From Kosakonia pseudosacchari (GTDB lineage Bacteria; Pseudomonadota; Gammaproteobacteria; Enterobacterales; Enterobacteriaceae), in NCBI RefSeq assembly GCF_900184035.1, contig NZ_FXWP01000026.1:1-64000 (forward strand): a DNA stretch of 64,000 nucleotides, in the 5' to 3' direction. Within the stretch, counting starts at the first letter, position 1; each line of letters opens with the position of its first letter. The notes beneath the pieces were generated by a model. The model was not told the origin of the DNA, ran no database searches, and saw nothing but the letters and a program-made list of their open reading frames with translations. Shown one piece after another: positions 21,687 to 30,128 of this stretch. A program made the position numbers and the translations under genes.

Positions 21687-22829
21687 ATGACCAACAAAAT
21701 CACAATACGTAAAGGTCAATTAGGTTTACTGGCAAAAGAGGGTGACTACTACCAGGTTCTGGAAACCGGTGAGCACCGTCTGCCGTGGTTTAACAAACCC
21801 GACGTGCTGGTGGTGAATACCGATGGCAGCGAAGTGGCCGCGGGTCTGGCGGAGTATTTGCGCCGTTTCCAGCCAGAGTGGGTGGAGCGTTACTGTCTGG
21901 TGGCCGATATGTCAGATAACGAAGCCGGTGCGCTTTATCTCAACGGCATGCTGCTGGAGATCCTGCCGCCTTCAACGCGCCGTCTTTACTGGCAAGCGGA
22001 TGACGCGCTGAAACTGGTACGCATGGACACTCGTGATGTGCGGGTTCCCACGGAGATCCTTACCGCCGTGGCGCAACCCGCACGCGGTGTGGCGGTAAAA
22101 GGCCGCGACACGATTCTGGCAGTGCAGGTTCCGGCCTGGCATGCGGGCGTTTTAAAAGTCGATGGCGTGACGCAGGCGCTGTTACCGGCGGGATTGAGCG
22201 GCTACTGGAAAGTAAACCATCTGGTGGAAGCCGAGGTGGTGGATTTGCGCCTGCAAGTGCTGGAAGTGAGCGGCCAGGAGATCCTGACCAAAGATAAAGT
22301 CACCTTGCGGCTGAACCTGGCGGCGAACTGGCGTTACACCGATGTGTTAAGCGCCTTTGCCCAATTGAGTAAACCGCTGGATCACCTCTATCGCGAGTTG
22401 CAGTTTGCGCTGCGCGAAGCGGTGGGCACGCGCACGCTGGATGAGCTGCTGGAAGATAAGCAGGTTATTGATGCGTTAGTGAGTACGCAGGTGGCAAATC
22501 GCATGGCGGCGTTTGGTATTGAAGTGGCGTCGCTGGGGGTGAAAGACATCATTTTGCCGGGTGAGATGAAAACGATCCTGTCGCGCTTAGTGGAAGCGGA
22601 AAAATCGGCACAGGCCAATGTTATCCGCCGCCGGGAAGAGACCGCCGCGACCCGTTCGTTGCTGAACACAGCAAAAGTGATGGAGAGCAACCCGGTGGCG
22701 TTGCGGCTTAAAGAGTTAGAAACGCTGGAGCGTGTGGCGGAGCGCATCGATAAGATCTCGGTCTTTGGTGGCCTCGACCAGGTATTGCACGGCCTTGTTA
22801 ACATCAAAGGAAGTCATGATGCAGCATAA
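21687..22829 (+). CDS. Slipin (SPFH/band-7 protein) of the RNA repair operon
   Basis: A 380-residue SPFH-domain protein of the slipin type often found beside rtcB. It lacks a clear N-terminal membrane segment (starts TNKITIRKGQLGLL). The band-7 region spans about residues 130-300 (VPTEILTAVAQPARGVAVKGRD, then VLEVSGQEILTKDKVTLRLNL). The coiled-coil-prone C-terminus includes LSRLVEAEKSAQANVIRRREE. The ATG at 21687 follows AAGGAG by 6 nt, and a GTG at 21684 is less well spaced. Its 3' end overlaps rtcB by 11 bp. Its role in RNA repair is unknown; oligomeric scaffolding is inferred from the family. Confidence 0.9.
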   Translation: MTNKITIRKGQLGLLAKEGDYYQVLETGEHRLPWFNKPDVLVVNTDGSEVAAGLAEYLRRFQPEWVERYCLVADMSDNEAGALYLNGMLLEILPPSTRRLYWQADDALKLVRMDTRDVRVPTEILTAVAQPARGVAVKGRDTILAVQVPAWHAGVLKVDGVTQALLPAGLSGYWKVNHLVEAEVVDLRLQVLEVSGQEILTKDKVTLRLNLAANWRYTDVLSAFAQLSKPLDHLYRELQFALREAVGTRTLDELLEDKQVIDALVSTQVANRMAAFGIEVASLGVKDIILPGEMKTILSRLVEAEKSAQANVIRRREETAATRSLLNTAKVMESNPVALRLKELETLERVAERIDKISVFGGLDQVLHGLVNIKGSHDAA

Positions 22830-24045
22830 CGACTATCAACTGCTGGCGCAGGCGAACAGCGCGCCAGTGAAAATGTGGACCCACGGTGTGCCGGTGGAAC
22901 CCGAAGCGCGGGAGCAGTTGCTCAATACGGCAAAAATGCCTTTTATCTTCAAACATCTGGCCGTGATGCCAGATGTGCACCTGGGAAAAGGCTCGACCAT
23001 CGGCAGCGTGATCCCAACCAAAGGGGCGATTATCCCGGCGGCGGTTGGCGTGGACATCGGCTGCGGCATGATTGCCGTGCGCACCTCGCTGCTGGCGGCG
23101 GATCTGCCGGATAACCTCGGCGGGTTGCGCAGCGCCATTGAGCAGGCGGTGCCGCACGGACGTTCGGTGAACCGGTCGAAACGTGATAAAGGCGCGTGGG
23201 AAAATCCGCCGCAAGAGGTGGATAGCCACTGGGCGTTGCTTGCGCCGCGCTTTAAGCGCCTGACGGATAAATACCCGCGCTTGCGGCAAACCAACAACCA
23301 TCAACATTTGGGAACGCTGGGAACCGGCAACCACTTTATCGAAGTGTGCCTGGATGAGCAGCAGCGCGTGTGGGTGATGTTGCACAGCGGGTCGCGCGGA
23401 GTGGGTAACGCCATCGGTAACGTGTTTATCGCCCTGGCGCAGCAGGATATGCAGCAGCATATCGCCAATTTGCCGGACCGGAACCTGGCCTATTTCCAGG
23501 AAGGGAGCAAGCACTACGAGGACTATCTGGAAGCGGTCGAATGGGCGCAGGATTTCGCCCGCCATAACCGGGAAGTGATGATGTCGCGCGTGCTGGCGGC
23601 GCTGTCGCGTATGGTGACCAAACCGTTTATCACGCAGCAGGAAGCGGTGAATTGCCACCATAACTATGTGCAAAAAGAGACGCACTTTGGTGAGGAGGTG
23701 CTGGTGACGCGTAAAGGTGCGGTTTCCGCGCAGAAAGGGCAGATGGGGATTATTCCCGGTTCGATGGGCGCGAAAAGTTTTATCGTGCGCGGGCTGGGAA
23801 ATGAAGAGAGCTTCTGTTCATGCAGCCACGGAGCAGGGCGAACCATGAGCCGTACGGCGGCAAAAAAACGCTTTACCGTGGAAGATCACATTCGCGCGAC
23901 CGCGCATGTGGAGTGCCGTAAAGACAGCGAGGTGATCGACGAGATCCCGATGGCTTACAAAGATATCGACGCGGTGATGGCCGCGCAGGACTCGCTGGTC
24001 GAAGTGGTGCATACCCTGCGGCAGGTGGTGTGTGTGAAAGGATAA
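22819..24045 (+). CDS. rtcB: RNA-splicing ligase RtcB
   Basis: RtcB joins RNA 3'-phosphate or 2',3'-cyclic phosphate ends to 5'-OH ends using GTP and Mn2+. The protein has 408 aa, as in E. coli. Metal and nucleotide residues are in place: GVDIGCG (Cys82), LGTLGTGNHFIE, the HSGSRG block and CSHGAGR, with the guanylated histidine at 337. The ATG at 22819 has AAAGGAAG about 7 nt upstream. The ATG at 22816 is too close. It overlaps slipin by 11 bp. rtcA, which usually follows in E. coli, is replaced here by a nucleotidyltransferase. Confidence 0.97.
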   Translation: MQHNDYQLLAQANSAPVKMWTHGVPVEPEAREQLLNTAKMPFIFKHLAVMPDVHLGKGSTIGSVIPTKGAIIPAAVGVDIGCGMIAVRTSLLAADLPDNLGGLRSAIEQAVPHGRSVNRSKRDKGAWENPPQEVDSHWALLAPRFKRLTDKYPRLRQTNNHQHLGTLGTGNHFIEVCLDEQQRVWVMLHSGSRGVGNAIGNVFIALAQQDMQQHIANLPDRNLAYFQEGSKHYEDYLEAVEWAQDFARHNREVMMSRVLAALSRMVTKPFITQQEAVNCHHNYVQKETHFGEEVLVTRKGAVSAQKGQMGIIPGSMGAKSFIVRGLGNEESFCSCSHGAGRTMSRTAAKKRFTVEDHIRATAHVECRKDSEVIDEIPMAYKDIDAVMAAQDSLVEVVHTLRQVVCVKG

Positions 24046-24059
24046 GAAGGACAATAATC

Positions 24060-24845
24060 ATGGAACCTTTAGGCGTTGATGTCGCCATGCGCGGGCGTGT
24101 GCGGCAGGTGTTACACGATGTGGAACACACTTACGGCGTGAAAGTGCTCTACGCCTGTGAATCCGGCAGCCGCGGCTGGGGCTTCGCTTCACCGGACAGC
24201 GATTACGATGTGCGCTTTTTATATGTGCATCAACCGGACTGGTACCTGCGCGTCGAGCCGCAGCGTGACGTGATAGAACTGCCGATAGACGATGAGCTGG
24301 ACGTTTGCGGGTGGGAGTGGCGCAAAGCGCTGGGGTTGCTGAAAAGCGCTAACCCGGCCTTAATCGAATGGTTAGATTCGCCGATCGTCTACCAGCAGGA
24401 TGACGCCACACTCGCTGCGTTGCGCGCGCAGGTGCCGCACTGGTTTTCACCAGTCAGAGCGCGCTGGCACTACTATTCGATGGCGAAAAAGAACTTTCGC
24501 GGCTATTTGCAGAGTGAACAGGTACGGCTGAAAAAGTACTTTTACGTGCTGCGTCCGCTGCTGGCGGTGCGCTGGATAGAAGCGGGCAAAGGGATGCCGC
24601 CAATGCGTTTCGCGACGTTGCTGGCAGGTAGCTGCCTCGACGCGCCATTACGGGCAGAAATCGATGAACTGCTGGCGTTAAAACAGCGGGCAGGCGAAGC
24701 ACAGTACGGCGCGCAACGTCCGCTGCTACATGCGTTTATCCACGATGAACTGGCGCGTGGCGAAATCGCCGATGCGTTGCCGGAAAGCCGCAGCGGCAAA
24801 GTCAGGGATCTCGACGCGTTGCTGTACCAGACGGTGATGGCATAA
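24060..24845 (+). CDS. RlaP-like nucleotidyltransferase associated with RtcB
   Basis: A 261-residue protein of the DNA polymerase beta-type nucleotidyltransferase superfamily. The catalytic signature is at residues 34-50: ESGSRGWGFASPDSDYDV, giving GS followed by the Asp-x-Asp pair. A helical C-terminal region follows (YYSMAKKNFRGYL). Such proteins occur next to RtcB and have been named RlaP (RNA ligase-associated polymerase). They are proposed to modify RNA ends before or after ligation. The ATG at 24060 follows GAAGGA, 14 bp after rtcB. It is the last gene of the operon. The exact nucleotide and substrate are unknown. Confidence 0.82.
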   Translation: MEPLGVDVAMRGRVRQVLHDVEHTYGVKVLYACESGSRGWGFASPDSDYDVRFLYVHQPDWYLRVEPQRDVIELPIDDELDVCGWEWRKALGLLKSANPALIEWLDSPIVYQQDDATLAALRAQVPHWFSPVRARWHYYSMAKKNFRGYLQSEQVRLKKYFYVLRPLLAVRWIEAGKGMPPMRFATLLAGSCLDAPLRAEIDELLALKQRAGEAQYGAQRPLLHAFIHDELARGEIADALPESRSGKVRDLDALLYQTVMA

Positions 24846-24846
24846 A

Positions 24847-25010
24847 AAACCACCTGCTTAGCAGGTGGCATTGATTTCGCCCCAGAGGGGCGTACTAAAA
24901 ACCCTACAATTAGTCCCTGCCTGTTCTGAACGATTTAACTCCAAGGATAATAAGGCAAAGCCAAAATCTCTTGCTGACCACCTCCATAGGAGGTGGTGTT
25001 CATGCAAGGA
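24847..25010. repeat. Palindrome-rich element, possible IS200/IS605-type remnant
   Basis: Three perfect hairpins lie in this gap: CCACCTGC-TTA-GCAGGTGG (24850-24868), CGCCCC-AGA-GGGGCG (24878-24892) and ACCACCTCC-ATA-GGAGGTGGT (24977-24997). No gene lies between them. Hairpins near both ends of a short unit recall the subterminal palindromes of IS200/IS605 elements stripped of their transposase. The first hairpin, preceded by AAAAAA, could also terminate minus-strand transcripts. Confidence 0.4.
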
Positions 25011-25011
25011 T

Positions 25012-25042
25012 AAAAAAAGCCCGGTAATTTACCGGGCTTTTT
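25012..25042 (-). terminator. lysC intrinsic terminator (bidirectional)
   Basis: AGCCCGGT pairs with ACCGGGCT around AATTT, flanked by A7 on one side and T5 on the other, so it can work on both strands. It ends the lysC transcript 25 bp after its stop. Confidence 0.93.
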
Positions 25043-25066
25043 GCTCTCATCCGCACACGGGAGGAA

Positions 25067-26416
25067 TTACTCAAACAAGTTGTGATGCAGTTTTTGCACC
25101 ACCTGCTCGGCCTCTTTTCCCGGTACCAGGAAGCAGAGGTTATGGCTGGATGCGCCATAACAAATCATGCGGATATTAAACGGGTCCAGCACGCCAAACA
25201 CCTCTTTACCCACGCCACAGGCTTTCGACAAATCGTTGCCGATAATCGCCACCAGCGCTAAATCTTCTTCCACTTCCACCCGGCACAGAGAAGAAAGCTC
25301 GGTCAGCAGCGCCTGGGTTAATAAGGTGTCGCCGGTTGACGTTGAACCGGTGGTGTCCAGCGTCAGCGCCACGCTCACTTCTGAGGTGGTGATCAAATCA
25401 ACCGAGATATTGTGACGCGCCAGGATGCCAAACACTTCCGCAAGAAAACCGCGTGAGTGCAGCATATTCAGGCTGTGCAGCGTGAGCAGGGTCTGCTTGC
25501 GGCGCAGCGCCAGTGCGCGGAACAGCGGTGGATTACTGGTGTTGTTGCACACCAGTGTGCCACCGGCTTTCGGATCTCTGCTTGAACCGACAAAAACCGG
25601 AATGTCGCTGCGTACGGCGGGCAACAGCGTGGCGGGGTGCAGCACTTTCGCACCGAATGTCGCCATCTCTGCCGCTTCTTCAAAGGCTATCTCATCAATG
25701 CGTTTCGCGGCGGGCACTACGCGCGGGTCGGTGGTGTAAATGCCCGGTACATCGGTCCAGATATCCACGCGTGAGGCGTGCAGTGCTTCACCTAACAGCG
25801 CGGCGGTATAATCGCTGCCGCCGCGGCCAAGCGTGGTGGTACGGCCTTTGGCTTCGCTACCGATAAAGCCCTGGGTGATCACCAGCCCTTCATTCAGGCG
25901 CGGCGCGAGTTGCTGCCCGGCAAGTTCCGCCAGGGCGGCGACATCCGGCTCAGCGCGACCAAACCGGTCGCTGGTGCGCATCACTTTGCGCACATCAAAC
26001 CACTGCGCCTGTACGCTGCGTTCGCGCAGCACTTCGACAAACAGCAGCGTCGACATCAGTTCGCCGTGGCTGACTAATTCGTCGGTCAGCGCGGTGGATG
26101 TCGCCAGCGATGCGGCTTCGGCAAGCGTGGTGATATTTTCCAGCAGGCGCTCAATCTCTTCGCGGATAACCGCCGGGTTCGCCAGGCGTTCCAGAATATC
26201 GAACTGAATTTTGCGGATAGCGTCGAGCTTGACGAAACGCTCGCTGGCTTCCAGCCCTTCGGCCAGCGCCACCAGCAGATTGGTTACGCCTGCGGAAGCG
26301 GAAAGTACCACCAGACGAACGCTGGTGTCGGAAAGCACCACGTCCGCACTGCGGTTCATGGCATCAAAATCGGCAACGCTGGTGCCGCCAAATTTGGCGA
26401 CAACGAAACTAGTCAT
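25067..26416 (-). CDS. lysC: Lysine-sensitive aspartokinase III
   Basis: LysC phosphorylates aspartate, the first step towards lysine, methionine and threonine, and is inhibited by lysine. The protein is 449 aa, as in E. coli. The kinase motif KFGGTSVADF is at residues 8-17, and TTLGRGGSDYTAALLG is near 190-206. Two C-terminal ACT domains follow (RKQTLLTLHSLNMLHSRGF and LALVAIIGNDLSKACGVGKE). A long lysine-riboswitch leader precedes it on the minus strand, and an intrinsic terminator follows. Confidence 0.97.
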   Translation of the reverse strand: MTSFVVAKFGGTSVADFDAMNRSADVVLSDTSVRLVVLSASAGVTNLLVALAEGLEASERFVKLDAIRKIQFDILERLANPAVIREEIERLLENITTLAEAASLATSTALTDELVSHGELMSTLLFVEVLRERSVQAQWFDVRKVMRTSDRFGRAEPDVAALAELAGQQLAPRLNEGLVITQGFIGSEAKGRTTTLGRGGSDYTAALLGEALHASRVDIWTDVPGIYTTDPRVVPAAKRIDEIAFEEAAEMATFGAKVLHPATLLPAVRSDIPVFVGSSRDPKAGGTLVCNNTSNPPLFRALALRRKQTLLTLHSLNMLHSRGFLAEVFGILARHNISVDLITTSEVSVALTLDTTGSTSTGDTLLTQALLTELSSLCRVEVEEDLALVAIIGNDLSKACGVGKEVFGVLDPFNIRMICYGASSHNLCFLVPGKEAEQVVQKLHHNLFE

Positions 26417-26429
26417 AACAACCTCGTGT

Positions 26430-26745
26430 CAGGGGATTCTCTATTCAGCCATGGCACAAGGAAAGAGCGAAAAACGGGGTGGGCGCAGAGCGATAAACAG
26501 CTACGATTTCCCCAGAAGTGCTCCACCTTGTCTGCCCGCTTTCCGTAACGTCTGCGGACATGAAACGTTCGACTGCGAACGCTTCTGGTGACAACCCAGG
26601 GGATTCAGCCCCTGTAGCCGATAACGCACGCTGCCAGGCGTTTTGTTATCTCGGCGTTACTCCCCCTCAGGTGTTTTCATCAGCCTGGCGCTTCGAACAC
26701 CGTGTGCCTGGGTAACGCGCCTCTTCTGGCATTTTTACCTTCGCC
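26430..26745 (-). promoter_or_regulatory. Lysine riboswitch (L box) of lysC
   Basis: Read on the minus strand from 26730, the leader begins GCCAGAAGAGGCGCG. It continues through ACACCTGAGGGGG, TCGGCTACAGGGGCTG, AATCCCCTGGGTTGTCACC and AGAAGCGTTCGCAGTC. These blocks match the E. coli lysC lysine riboswitch almost base for base. The aptamer spans about 26580-26735. The expression platform continues through GGTGGAGCACTTCTGG (around 26510-26525) towards the lysC start. In E. coli lysine binding hides the ribosome-binding site and promotes RNA cleavage. Confidence 0.92.
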
Positions 26746-26754
26746 TTTCACGCC

Positions 26755-26825
26755 GCAGCGGCGTTAGCCGCCTTCACTTACCCCGGTCACTTGACTTTTG
26801 TAAGCTCCCGGGGATGCGCTAACGC
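26755..26825. repeat. Dispersed intergenic repeat, copy upstream of lysC
   Basis: ACCCCGGTCACTTGACTT, then TTGTAAGCTCCCGGGGAT, flanked by GCGTTAGC and GCTAACGC. It shares its core with the elements at 34761-34890, 34940-35035 and 37540-37620. It folds into a hairpin with CCCCGG/CCGGGG at its base. It resembles repeats seen between genes in other enterobacteria. Confidence 0.65.
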
Positions 26826-26844
26826 GAAAAGTTCTGGTAATGCA

Positions 26845-26864
26845 AACCCGCGCATGCGCGGGTT
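26845..26864. repeat. Perfect 20-bp palindrome between lysC and pgi
   Basis: AACCCGCGCATGCGCGGGTT is perfectly self-complementary without a loop. It lies in the divergent lysC-pgi gap (26417-27095), outside the riboswitch. It could be a protein site or a cruciform. No T run follows, so termination is unlikely. Confidence 0.5.
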
Positions 26865-27095
26865 GTGCGTTTATAAATAAAGGGTTAGCAGGCATGCTGT
26901 CAACGCCGGGATTATGCGGATTTTTCATGCTGCATGGGGCGTCAGTAAAATGACTTATGTTGTGCTCAAATTCGGCGATTTTTGGTCGTTATTCGCCCGC
27001 GTGTACGGCGAGCCGGCACAAAAACCATCACAATTTTCCCCGGCAGGCGCTACAATCGACGGCAGTCACAATTCTCAAATCAGAAGAGTATTGCT

Positions 27096-28745
27096 ATGAA
27101 AAACATCAATCCAACGCAGACATCTGCCTGGCAGGCATTACAGAAACACTACGCTGACATGAAGGACGTCACCATCGCGGAACTGTTCGCGAAAGAGGGC
27201 GACCGCTTTAGCAAATTTTCCGCAACCTTTGATGACCTGATGCTGGTGGATTTCTCCAAAAACCGCATCACGCAAGAGACGCTGGACAAGCTGCTGGCAC
27301 TGGCCAAAGAGACCGATCTGGCGGGTGCGATCAAATCCATGTTCTCCGGTGAGAAAATCAACCGCACCGAAGATCGCGCCGTGCTGCATGTCGCGCTGCG
27401 TAACCGTAGCAATACGCCGATTGTGGTAGATGGCAAAGATGTGATGCCGGAAGTGAACGCGGTGCTGGAGAAGATGAAAGCCTTCTCTGAAGCGATCATT
27501 TCAGGTAGCTGGAAAGGTTACACCGGCAAACCGATCACCGACGTGGTGAACATCGGTATCGGCGGTTCCGACCTCGGCCCGTTCATGGTGACCGAAGCGC
27601 TGCGTCCGTACAAAAACCATCTGAACATGCATTTCGTCTCCAACGTCGATGGTACGCACATCGCCGAAGTGCTGAAAAAAGTGAACCCGGAAACCACGCT
27701 GTTCCTCGTGGCGTCTAAAACCTTCACCACCCAGGAAACCATGACCAACGCCCACAGCGCGCGCGACTGGTTCCTGAAAACCGCCGGTGACAACAAACAC
27801 GTAGCGAAACACTTCGCGGCGCTCTCCACCAACGCGAAAGCGGTTGGCGAGTTTGGCATCGACACCGCTAACATGTTTGAATTCTGGGATTGGGTCGGTG
27901 GTCGCTACTCTCTGTGGTCGGCGATTGGTCTGTCTATCATCCTCTCCGTGGGTTACGACAACTTTGTTGAACTGCTCTCCGGCGCGCACGCGATGGACAA
28001 GCACTTCTCCACCACTGAGCTTGATAAAAACCTGCCGGTGCTGCTGGCGCTGATTGGTATCTGGTACAACAACTTCTTCGGCGCTGAAACCGAAGCGATT
28101 CTGCCGTACGACCAGTACATGCACCGTTTTGCCGCTTACTTCCAGCAAGGCAACATGGAGTCCAACGGTAAATACGTTGACCGTAACGGCAACGCGGTGG
28201 ATTACCAGACTGGGCCGATCATCTGGGGTGAGCCGGGCACCAATGGTCAGCACGCGTTCTATCAGCTGATTCACCAGGGCACCAAAATGGTTCCGTGTGA
28301 TTTCATCGCGCCGGCTATTACCCATAACGCGCTTTCCGATCATCACCAGAAACTGCTGTCCAACTTCTTTGCGCAGACCGAAGCGCTGGCGTTCGGTAAA
28401 TCCCGCGAGGTGGTTGAGCAGGAATATCGCGATCAGGGTAAAGATCCGGCAACGCTCAATCACGTCGTGCCGTTCAAAGTGTTTGAAGGCAACCGCCCGA
28501 CTAACTCTATTCTGCTGCGTGAAATCACCCCGTTTAGCCTGGGTGCGCTGATTGCGCTGTACGAGCACAAAATCTTCACCCAGGGGGCAATCCTCAATAT
28601 CTTCACTTTCGATCAGTGGGGTGTGGAGCTGGGTAAACAACTGGCGAACCGCATTCTGCCTGAGCTGGGCGATGACAAATCCATCTCCAGCCACGACAGT
28701 TCAACCAATGGTCTGATCAACCGCTACAAATCCTGGCGCGGTTAA
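27096..28745 (+). CDS. pgi: Glucose-6-phosphate isomerase
   Basis: Pgi interconverts glucose-6-phosphate and fructose-6-phosphate in glycolysis. The 549-aa length equals E. coli. Visible blocks are [11 protein letters not shown] (phosphate binding, near 147), [13 protein letters not shown], the family signature around [20 protein letters not shown], the NMESNGKYV segment and the C-terminal [22 protein letters not shown] with the catalytic Lys. The ATG at 27096 begins [12 protein letters not shown] as in E. coli. Longer in-frame starts up to 26982 are spurious. Confidence 0.98.
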   Translation: MKNINPTQTSAWQALQKHYADMKDVTIAELFAKEGDRFSKFSATFDDLMLVDFSKNRITQETLDKLLALAKETDLAGAIKSMFSGEKINRTEDRAVLHVALRNRSNTPIVVDGKDVMPEVNAVLEKMKAFSEAIISGSWKGYTGKPITDVVNIGIGGSDLGPFMVTEALRPYKNHLNMHFVSNVDGTHIAEVLKKVNPETTLFLVASKTFTTQETMTNAHSARDWFLKTAGDNKHVAKHFAALSTNAKAVGEFGIDTANMFEFWDWVGGRYSLWSAIGLSIILSVGYDNFVELLSGAHAMDKHFSTTELDKNLPVLLALIGIWYNNFFGAETEAILPYDQYMHRFAAYFQQGNMESNGKYVDRNGNAVDYQTGPIIWGEPGTNGQHAFYQLIHQGTKMVPCDFIAPAITHNALSDHHQKLLSNFFAQTEALAFGKSREVVEQEYRDQGKDPATLNHVVPFKVFEGNRPTNSILLREITPFSLGALIALYEHKIFTQGAILNIFTFDQWGVELGKQLANRILPELGDDKSISSHDSSTNGLINRYKSWRG

Positions 28746-28753
28746 GCCACATA

Positions 28754-28780
28754 AGCGTCGCTTCGGCGGCGCTTTTTTTT
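28754..28780 (+). terminator. pgi intrinsic terminator
   Basis: AGCGTCG-CTTCGG-CGGCGCT stem followed by eight T, 9 nt after the pgi stop. Confidence 0.9.
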
Positions 28781-29185
28781 ACCGATTATATTTATCCCTG
28801 CATGGTTATATTGTGCGAGGATTTCGCCCGATATATATAAGCAATTCCGATATCGATATTTTAAAGCTAAATTATGGGGATTATTCCTGGCGTGTCGTTT
28901 GTATATTGATGATCAGGTTTATCTGAAAAAGGGAGCAAGCCTGCCAGCCATAGCTATAAATTTTAGGACTAGCCTTATTGTGTCAATATTTTGTCATTAT
29001 TTAACTGATTGAAAGTTTTGCTATTTTATTTTTTGCTCTTCTTTTTTTAAATGCCCGATACCAATTTTCCGAAAACGTTCCCCGCTATTTCCCGATGCGT
29101 AAACCCTCTGCTGTAGTTGTGTATACTCGATATCGCCTGAATTCTTTCAGGTAAATCTCCATTCATTCAATGAAGGGAAATTGAT
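28781..29185 (+). promoter_or_regulatory. yjbEFGH upstream region with RcsB-like box
   Basis: This is a 405-bp AT-rich gap without a gene. TATGGGGATTATTCCTGG at 28873-28890 resembles the RcsA/RcsB box (TAAGAATATTCCTA type). E. coli yjbEFGH is induced through the Rcs phosphorelay. The site is about 300 bp from yjbE. A long untranslated leader or a distal site is therefore implied. Confidence 0.45.
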
Positions 29186-29428
29186 ATGAAAAAAGTCCTG
29201 TATGGCATTTTTGCCATATCCGCGCTTGCGGCGACTTCTGCTTTTGCGGCACCGGTGCAAATCGGTGAAGCGGCAGGGTCGGCAGCGACCTCTGTTTCTG
29301 CGGGTAGCTCCGCAGCAACGAGTGTTAGCACCGTAGGGTCCGCGGTGGGTGTCGCGCTGGCGGCAACCGGTGGCGGTGATGGCTCCAACACGGGAACCAC
29401 GACCACCACGACCACAAGTACCCAGTAA
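29186..29428 (+). CDS. yjbE: YjbE, exported protein of the exopolysaccharide operon
   Basis: An 80-residue protein, the same length as E. coli YjbE. A signal peptide ([21 protein letters not shown], cleaved at residue 22) precedes an Ala/Ser/Thr/Gly-rich low-complexity mature part ending in a Thr-rich tail ([11 protein letters not shown]). Its exact job is unknown; the operon yjbEFGH drives production of an extracellular polysaccharide. An intercistronic hairpin separates it from yjbF. Confidence 0.93.
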   Translation: MKKVLYGIFAISALAATSAFAAPVQIGEAAGSAATSVSAGSSAATSVSTVGSAVGVALAATGGGDGSNTGTTTTTTTSTQ

Positions 29429-29445
29429 TAGCGGGTACATTAACT

Positions 29446-29469
29446 ATAACCACACTTCGGTGTGGTTAT
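29446..29469 (+). terminator. Intercistronic hairpin between yjbE and yjbF
   Basis: ATAACCACAC-TTCG-GTGTGGTTAT is a perfect 10-bp stem with a UUCG loop. It is not followed by a clean T run. It probably acts as a partial terminator or as an mRNA stabiliser that favours yjbE over the downstream genes. Confidence 0.65.
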
Positions 29470-29492
29470 TCCGCCCCTTTCGGAGAAGAGTC

Positions 29493-30128
29493 GTGAAGCG
29501 ACCTGGTATCATCTTGATTTGCCTGCTCCTTCAGGCATGTTCAGGCCCCATCAAGGGCCTCGGGAATTCACTCTGGAATAGCGTATTTGGCACGCCGGGC
29601 GTACAGCTCACGGATGAAGAAATCCTCAATATGCCGTACGCCAGCCAGTACATGCAGCTCAACAACGGCCCACAACTGTTTGTGGTGCTCGCTTTCGCCG
29701 AAAACGGGCAGCAGAAATGGGTGACGCAGGATCAGTCCACGATCGTCACGCAAAACTATCGCATCGTGAAAACGCATCTGCCTGGCGACAACCTGCTGGA
29801 TGTGAATAACCTGGCGGCGGATCCGCTGGCGAAACCGAACCAGGTTGTTGACGGCGCGAGCTGGACACGCTTAATGGGCTGGACGGAACACAAGCAGGTG
29901 CGCTACGCCACCGCCCGTTCTGTCTTCCACTGGAATGGCACCGACACGGTGAAACTGGCGAGCGACGTAACGGCCGTGCGCATTCTTGAAGAAGAGGTAA
30001 CGACCGACCAGAAACGCTGGCGCAACCGCTATTGGGTGGATGATCAAGGGGTTATCCGGCAATCCGAGCAGTACCTTGGCGCGGACTGGTTCCCGGTGAA
30101 AACCACCCTGATTAAGGCGGCGAAATAA
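29493..30128 (+). CDS. yjbF: YjbF, outer-membrane lipoprotein (GfcB family)
   Basis: A 211-residue lipoprotein (212 in E. coli). The lipobox LLQAC is at residues 12-16, and lipidation is expected at Cys16. Conserved blocks include SLWNSVFGTPGVQLTDEEI and YWVDDQGVIRQSEQYLGADWF. The GTG start at 29493 follows CGGAGAAG. An in-frame ATG at 29349 lies inside yjbE. YjbF, YjbG and YjbH are paralogues of group 4 capsule proteins GfcB, GfcC and GfcD. Its stop overlaps the yjbG start (TAATG). Confidence 0.94.
   Translation: MKRPGIILICLLLQACSGPIKGLGNSLWNSVFGTPGVQLTDEEILNMPYASQYMQLNNGPQLFVVLAFAENGQQKWVTQDQSTIVTQNYRIVKTHLPGDNLLDVNNLAADPLAKPNQVVDGASWTRLMGWTEHKQVRYATARSVFHWNGTDTVKLASDVTAVRILEEEVTTDQKRWRNRYWVDDQGVIRQSEQYLGADWFPVKTTLIKAAK

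Noticed and set aside
26755-26864. Rho-independent terminators for genes between lysC and pgi
   Set aside because: Both neighbouring genes are transcribed away from this gap and no T run follows either hairpin, so they are reported as repeats instead.
27501-28694. 397-codon open frame antisense to pgi
   Set aside because: A shadow of strong pgi codon bias, with no family resemblance and no start signal.
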